Source: Calendula officinalis
Taxonomy: Eukaryota > Streptophyta > Magnoliopsida > Asterales > Asteraceae
NCBI GenBank assembly: GCA_963853835.1
Contig: OY970830.1
Span: forward strand, 36,417,966 to 36,481,965
Length of the DNA stretch: 64,000 bases
Direction: 5' to 3'
Notes under the pieces: generated by a model
The model's input: the letters and a program-made list of their open reading frames with translations, nothing else
What the model was told of the DNA's origin: nothing
The model's database searches: none
Part shown: piece by piece, positions 57,847 to 64,000 of the stretch
How positions within the stretch are numbered: position 1 is the first letter of the stretch
Layout of the letters: each line of letters begins with the position of its first letter
Made by a program: the position numbers and the translations under genes

Positions 57847-60800
57847 TCACAACTGTGACTCAACAAGTACGTACAATGGTTTCCCATGAGATCTCAATCG
57901 TTCTCGGCCCTACATTAAAATATAACCAAAATTTATAAATAAACTTTTGTCAATAAAACAATATTTTCTTAACTTTTGAAGCTCACAAAGAAACAAAGGA
58001 GTTGTGTTTAGTTGTATAAAAATACCTTCAAATCTGGTACTTCAATTACACAAGCACACTCAACAACTTCAGCTCCTGCACGCTCTGGAAACAAAATAAA
58101 ATTATGGCGCATTCTTAGATTTAAATATAACATTTATCTCTAACAAGTCAAATTAGTAAAATGAAAATAGTTAAAAATGAAACATGTCAAATGGGCCAAA
58201 CACACCAAATCCACCCAAAAGTGGATCTTTTAATGCATAAAAAATCAAATTTTCTCAGACATGCTAATTATTTGATTTTTCTTTTTTTGTTGATATAAAG
58301 TGTTCTGGGTCAACCCGACCCGACCTGAACCCAAAAGGAAGCGTACCAATTAAGTTCATAGCAGCACAAAGGGTCCCACCAGTAGCAATTAAATCATCAA
58401 CAACCAAAGCTCTGTCTCCAGATTCAACTGCTCCAACATGCATTTCAAGGCAATCCGACCCGTATTCCAATATATATTTTTCTGATATCACTTCACCTAA
58501 TATTATTAATAATTAAATTAAACACATTTATTTCTTCATCTCATAAAAATTTTCAAAAAAAATCAAGTTACATACATACCTGGTAACTTTTTTGGCTTCC
58601 TTAATGGAACAAACTTTGCTCCTATTGCAAGTGCAATTGGAGGACCGAATATAAAACCCCGAGCCTCAATTCCTAAAATCAAACAAACTCTTTTTCATTA
58701 AATAATAATTACTATTCTTTTTACTAAAAAGATCCACATTAAAATGGATCTTGTGACAAAAAGTGAATTACAACTACTTTATTGATGATTATTATTATGG
58801 GACCAAAAGGTAAATTGTTTCCTAAAAAGGTACTGTGATTATTGTAGAACAAAGGGATTGGATTACTTTGTAATAGTTTACTGTCTTTTTAACAAAAAAC
58901 AGCCCCATGATTAACATATATAATATCATCTCAATAATATAATGACAGGGATGTTTTAATGAGGATAAACTTTGTTTAACAATATAATAATTATGATTAA
59001 ATGCTTTTTCTGGAATATGGACTTTGGACAAAATTGTCAAAACATAATACATGGAGTCAACTTATGTGTTAAATGGGTAACTGATATATTAAACTGTTAA
59101 TTCTAAAATTTAATTATCAGATTTAAGAATTAGATTAATTTGTTTATTATTAGTTCTATCCACCACCTTTATCAGTAAGTCAGAAATGCTCAACGTATAC
59201 ATATATATCATTAAAATTATGATTATATAAAGTAGGTAGTAAAAAAATACTAAAGAAATAAACTTTTCAAGTATTTGGACTCTTGCACATTAATCATATG
59301 TGAGCAAAAAACACTAATTGGTTAATTTGGTGGCAGATATCCATGAGTCAATCACATTAAAGGGAAATAATGATTTTTTAATAAACATTACAAGACAGAT
59401 GCTAATAAATATTTTCCAAGATTATAAGATCTTTGATGTAACACAATGGGCCCTTAAAGGCTGGCTTGTTATTACTAGTTACAACTATATAGGAATAGGA
59501 CTTTTCAATTTTTAAAGGGTCATTTTTAAAAAAAATTGCAATTTGCATAAAAAGCTACCAAATTTTTGGGTAAACATCTTCTTTTGAAATTTCGATATAT
59601 TTTATCGAATCTTTTGTATGTTTAGCGGTTTTTGTGCGTCCAACTAAACATGGTAACTCAAAACAGATATGAAAGAAAAACATGTAGTAATATTTTATTT
59701 ATGAAATAACACCTTATGAGAATACAAAATTTTCTGAAAAAAGATTTTGACTTGTACTCAAGTTTTAGACAAGAAATGATGTTATTGTTTTTAAATTCAA
59801 ATAAGTTAGATCATCAAAAATACCTTTTATAAAAAAATCGACCTTTTCAAGCTCGTTTCCAGCACTATTTGGTCCTACAAGCCAAAAGAGACTGAAAAAT
59901 AATATTTTTATTGACCCACAAAATCAGAGCTTCAAAATTTTCATGCTAATAGACAAGAAACTGAAAATATTTTCAAGAAAAACAAATGAACGGTTATTTA
60001 AGGTGCTGAATAATCATCAGAGAAAACAAAAACAAACAAAGCCCACTTGATTAGACTCAACCTTTTGCAAATGATCTATCATTTCTACCCAACAATTATT
60101 CAATTATCCGAATATATATGACACCTAATCATGAACCATGAGGATAAAATTCAAAAGCATCTAATCCAAACAGTAGCAAATCTTAAATAAAATTCCATAA
60201 TGTGATGAAATCATGAAAATATGAAATGAAACCTAACAAAAAAAGGGTTTTGATAATGACAGTCCTTAGGGCTGTCATAAGACATGCATTAAAAAGTTGT
60301 ATATTAATCTACAACTGACTCCTAAATTTCAGGAACTACTCCATTGTACAACATTTTATGCACTTAGTGATAGTCCTTAGGGCTGTCATTATCAAAACCC
60401 CAAAATTATAAGAAAAAAATAAATGAGTTGTCCTCATATTCAAATATCCATCATCATCATAGTGGGTGGGTCCCACTTTCCTTCCTTCCAACAACAAGAA
60501 CCACCATTATCCCACCCAAATTTGGATCTTGATAGAGAAAGAGCACATGGTTTAGCAAGTAAAGACCACTCTTAACCGTTCATATTGTTTCATAGCATCT
60601 AATCAATGCCCCAATTTCCCACTATCTATTACCCACTGAAACCTAAAATTAAATGCTCACATCATTTCACTCCAAAAAAAAAAAAAAAAAAAAAAAAGCA
60701 CATATAAAAGGTCACTACAAGAACCTAACAACAAATTTTACAGTTATATTGATATCAGATCATCATAGCAGATATTATGACTGAGAAATTAACAGAAAAT

Positions 60801-61339
60801 TACAAAACAATCGAACTATACATCAAAAGCAAAGTTAGATAACAATGCATATTACTATTTTCTACACAACGTCGCGTTAGCCTAGGGTTTATTTTTATTT
60901 TTGTTTTTATTTATTTTTGTGTGTGTAAAGTTCAGCATTAGACCCTACTTCTGAATAAATAAACGGCGAAAAGGTTTAAGCATGATAAGTCTACTCAATT
61001 TACAACCGAAGTGGATAGAATTTAGAAAAAAAAAAAAAATTTATTATTACCTGCAATTACTGTTATGTTTTCATTTTTGTAACGTTCAACGAACAAATCA
61101 ATTGTGTCTTTGAATGCCTTCGGATCAAGCAATAATGTAGTGATATCTTGAAACATTATGCCTGTTAATCATAAAACCTAGCTTCAATTGCATCACTGTT
61201 CATGAAATGTGTGTGTGTGTGTTGATGTGTGTAATTATGCGTGAATTGTACCTGGTTTCGGGAAGTTAGGGATGACGCGAAGTGCGGATTTGATGCCGGA
61301 GATACGGCCGGCGGAATCGCCGTTTTCGCCGGCAGACAT
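57847..61339 (-). CDS. APT: Adenine phosphoribosyltransferase, 6 exons
   Basis: APT converts adenine and PRPP to AMP (purine salvage) and in plants also acts on cytokinin bases. Exons on the minus strand are 61339-61252, 61161-61051, 58672-58580, 58496-58347, 58084-58026 and 57909-57847. All introns are GT-AG, the phases agree, and the total is 564 bp giving 187 residues plus TGA, a normal length. Exon 1 has MSAGENGDSAGRISGIKSAL and IPNFPKPG; exon 2 GIMFQDITTLLLD; exon 3 EARGFIFGPPIALAIGAKFV and RKPKKLPG; exon 4 the PRPP-binding motif ALVVDDLIATGGTL; exon 5 GAEVVECACVIEVPDLK; exon 6 KPLYVLVES. The Met is the first in frame after a 5' leader, about 100 bp below a TATA box. No organellar transit peptide is evident, so it is likely cytosolic. 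Intron 2 (2.4 kb) hosts a MITE. No defects were seen. Confidence 0.96.
60245..60400. mobile_element. 156-bp MITE, family A, copy 2 (in APT intron 2)
   Basis: Ends GGGTTTTGATAATGACAG and CTGTCATTATCAAAACCC; same length as the copy at 12413-12568 and similar throughout. The TCCTTAGGGCTGTCA palindromic motifs are present at both ends. Confidence 0.9.
60676..60698. repeat. Poly-A run in APT intron 2
   Basis: About 23 consecutive A residues. Confidence 0.9.
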
Positions 61340-61441
61340 TCTCACTGAGTGAAGAAGAAAAAGAAGAAAGAAGCAGTTGAAGAGAATTAATGGCGGATTT
61401 GAGGGAATATTAGAGTGGGGAAAATGAGAGGGAAACAACTG

Positions 61442-61451
61442 TATTTATATA
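61442..61451 (-). promoter_or_regulatory. TATA box of APT
   Basis: On the minus strand TATATAAATA lies about 100 bp upstream of the APT start codon and is followed by a CT-rich leader (CTTCTTTCTTCTTTTTC), common in plant 5' UTRs. The transcription start is not known. Confidence 0.6.
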
Positions 61452-61459
61452 GGAAGAGG

Positions 61460-62245
61460 GCTTTTTCAACTTTACTGTTTAAGGCTGCTGGGTATGGCGG
61501 TGCCCTTTTCTGTCACATCATCGCCACCTCAGCAACCACACCACCACCACACCACATCATCTCTAGGAAATACCCACCACACCACACCACACCATTTTAT
61601 TCTATGTAATTTTAAATAAAAAAGAAAAGAAAATACCCATTAACCAGTCATAAGTCACCATCCATCAAAAAATCCCTCCCACGCCCGTTGCCGAACGTCC
61701 CTTCCGTCCACACTCTCGCCACGCCAGCCCCCCACGCCGTTGGGGGGGGGGGTGTTCCAACCCCACCACCACGCCGTGCATGCTCCGTCACACCCCCACG
61801 CCCAAATGGCGTTGGCCCATTCCGGGCAGTCTAGGGGGGTTGGTGGGCGCACTGCACAAGAATAAGGGGCTTAACTGAAAATTTCCATCTTGGAAAAGGT
61901 GAAGTTTTTGGTGGGTGTAGTCTTTGTACTTTTTAAAATTTCTTTTCAAACCCTTTACTTTTTGATAAGTCATTGATGAAATGGCTTGTAGTGTTGATAT
62001 TGGTCTTGCTGTTTAGTTCATCCATTTAGTGTCATACATCTTGAAAAGGGAGTGATATTTACATCACATGTTTTAATCTATGTATCTTTATTTCTGTACA
62101 TTTCATCCATTTTATGCAACCTTTGATACACCATTTAACTGCTCATTAGTTTTAATGGTACATTTTGGACCTGTGATTTTAATATGCGCTACTATAATGC
62201 AAGAAGAGATAGCGTAGCTACTTCAATTACATACAATTGAATATA
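61460..62245. other. APT upstream region with a CCACCACAC-rich block
   Basis: 61490-61850 is GC-rich (CCACCACACCACAC, an 11-G run at 61742-61752, GGGTATGGCGGTG). The words resemble Harbinger termini such as CGGTATGG and it may be a degraded MITE, but no ends could be fixed. No gene was recognised. Confidence 0.4.
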
Positions 62246-62557
62246 CTTCCTCCGATTCAAAATAAGTGTTACACTTTCCTTATATGGGTGATTCAAAATA
62301 AGTGCTACAGTTAGAAAAATTACCTTATTTGGCAAAAAATAATATGACCCACACCCACTAACTATCTATCTTAACAAAGTGAAATGACTATTACCCGCAC
62401 TTTTTACTTTTAAACATCATTAACCCCACTTTATTCAAAAGGTGTGGGACTCATTATTCACTAACCATTCAATTAATTTAATTTAACTATCATTATAATC
62501 TTTTGCCTCAAAAACCATGAAACCTAAAGTGTAACACTTATTTTGAATCGGAGGAAG
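62246..62557. mobile_element. Stowaway MITE, copy 3
   Basis: Ends CTTCCTCCGATTCAAAATAA and TTATTTTGAATCGGAGGAAG flanked by TA; 312 bp; the best-preserved inverted repeats of the three copies. Confidence 0.93.
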
Positions 62558-64000
62558 TATAAAGTTTGCAAAGTGTAATGTGGTTGGTTTTATATCATAT
62601 GCGTTGTAACAATTATACTTTTAGTCAACATTATCAAACAATCGAAATTAAATAAAAAACAACTTTGCAAAATCGGATCTTGAAGGTAAAAGGTGAAAAC
62701 TATATTACATGGTCCTTTCACTCCTTTGCCAACAAGTACATCACCTTGGTTGGATGATAATTGATAATAGAAGACAAAATGAGAGAGAGAGAGAGAGATA
62801 TATAATATAAAGGTCAAACAATATTTATGTTAATGTTGACCATTCTTAAACATACGTTATTCACTGGACGTCTGGACCACATTAGTTAGTGTTGTGGATG
62901 GACTGTTTTGTCATTTATTTAAGCTAAAGGGTTAATTTTGTAAATCTGTTCATAAGTTAGTGGCCATTATTGTCAGTTTTACAACGGAGAGATGAACATG
63001 CCCAAAGGGTATCACGAGGCACTCCCCTAGCCATTGCAGTTTCGCGCGTTTCTTGATTTTAAGTTTTAAAATTTTAGAAAATGCTAAAGAATATCCTACT
63101 ACTCATAGTTAAGAACCATTTACAAAATTTTGAAACATAATCATCAAGAGTAGTCGGTGATTTTTAAGGTTTCCTTATGGTTATTATACAAATGATTTAC
63201 ACATACTTTTATTTCTTAATCATAATCCTACGAGTAATAGTTAGCAAATCAATATTTGTAATTTCTAAATCTTTTCTTTATTTAATATTTAAATTTAAAT
63301 TAAATTGCAAAACTAACTTATAGTGAAAACTAGTGGTGTAAATGACTGGAGTTAACTCATGGGATCGATACGAAAACTACTCGAAATAAACTCGATATAA
63401 GTCGAGCCATGCTCTAGCTCGACCTGCTCGAGTAGACTTTATAGTATTATCCATTTGATCATGACAAGTGTCAAAATTAAGAAATGATGATATGAAGAAA
63501 GATAATTAGTGAATAATACATGTCAAGTTTAGAAATGAGTAAGACTATAAGTAGGTTTAAAAAATATAAAGAAATATCATTACTCAATGATATAAATATA
63601 CATAAAAGAAAGTGTAAAAATCAATATTCAGGTATACTATACGATCGATTCAGTTACAGCAAATCTAGCCAAAATGAAATGGTAAATTATTATTATGCCG
63701 TTTAACGTATTTTTATATTTGAAATCACTAAATGGGGACCAACCTAAAGTTCAAGGATATATTTGGTCAACCTTAGAAATCTTGTTGCAATTCAACTTTA
63801 AACTTGAAAGCTGAAACTTATGATTATTCAACTTAATCTCATAATCAAATTTTTTTTTATCTATATGGCCGGTTTGTCACACTAGTGGTAAGCCACCGGA
63901 TCTTGATAACTTATAATTTGTACGTATGAGACTTTTTAGAAAAAAAGAGGTGTGCGAACTTATTTGTTGTATATATAATTATAATTAATAATTAATACAG
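62558..64000. other. No gene recognised
   Basis: AT-rich. It contains a short GA run (62780-62797), a decayed hAT MITE piece at 63335-63430 (GTGTAAATGACTGG..., CTCGACCTGCTCGAG) and the second copy of a dispersed repeat at 63469-63543. Confidence 0.5.
63469..63543 (+). repeat. Dispersed repeat, copy 2
   Basis: TGTCAAAATTAAG...ACATGTCAAGTTTAGAAATG...AGTAAG matches 13736-13808 with scattered changes. Confidence 0.6.

Noticed and set aside
61235..61438. Upstream Met at 61438 as the APT start
   Set aside because: Lies at the TATA/leader region; family homology begins at the Met at 61339.

Overview
The window is eukaryotic, AT-rich intergenic DNA from a plant nuclear genome, almost certainly a dicot. 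Support comes from plant-type transposon families (CACTA, Harbinger with 3-bp TSDs, chromovirus LTRs, Copia elements primed by initiator tRNA-Met) and a six-exon plant adenine phosphoribosyltransferase gene with GT-AG introns. The long chromovirus LTRs opening TGTAACGACC look asterid or Asteraceae-like, but that is an impression from memory. No prokaryotic feature, tRNA, rRNA or CRISPR array was recognised.

Host genes are few. One complete gene was assembled exon by exon: APT on the minus strand at 57847-61339 (6 exons, 187 codons). A second host-type gene, a PAP2/lipid-phosphate-phosphatase-beta-like sequence at 51472-52091 (minus), carries two frame disruptions and loses residues of its signature motif.

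Most of the rest is transposable elements, often nested. Positions 1-7163 hold the 3' parts of two Sirevirus-like Copia elements, each with a 3' env-like ORF and 3' LTR, with a truncated chromovirus LTR between them. At 8357-12353 lies a complete non-coding Copia-type element (two LTRs differing at 2 sites, PBS, PPT, TSD ACGTT). From about 14.8 to 27.1 kb a broken LINE has been opened three times: by a hAT-like MITE that itself holds a solo Copia LTR, by a MULE carrying a PB1-domain gene fragment (a Pack-MULE), and by a chromovirus solo LTR. That solo LTR was later entered by a 7.4-kb CACTA element that contains a rearranged chromovirus piece. From 29373 to 39495 a PIF/Harbinger transposon is split by an 8.2-kb Gag-only Copia element. 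Two Helitrons of one family were found: a 571-bp copy at 42317-42887, and a 2.5-kb copy at 53532-56076 that sits inside a hAT MITE and carries a fragment resembling the CAF-1 p60/FAS2 gene.

Smaller families are Stowaway MITEs (three copies), a 156-bp MITE (two copies, one in an APT intron), two MULE-type MITEs with 9-bp TSDs, a foldback MULE, a 717-bp Harbinger MITE, a solo LTR at 39694-39984, minisatellites inside chromovirus LTRs, and long TA, TC and G runs. Boundaries were set by matching termini and target-site duplications read directly in the sequence. The order of insertions is inferred from nesting. Family names come from recognised motifs, not from database searches.
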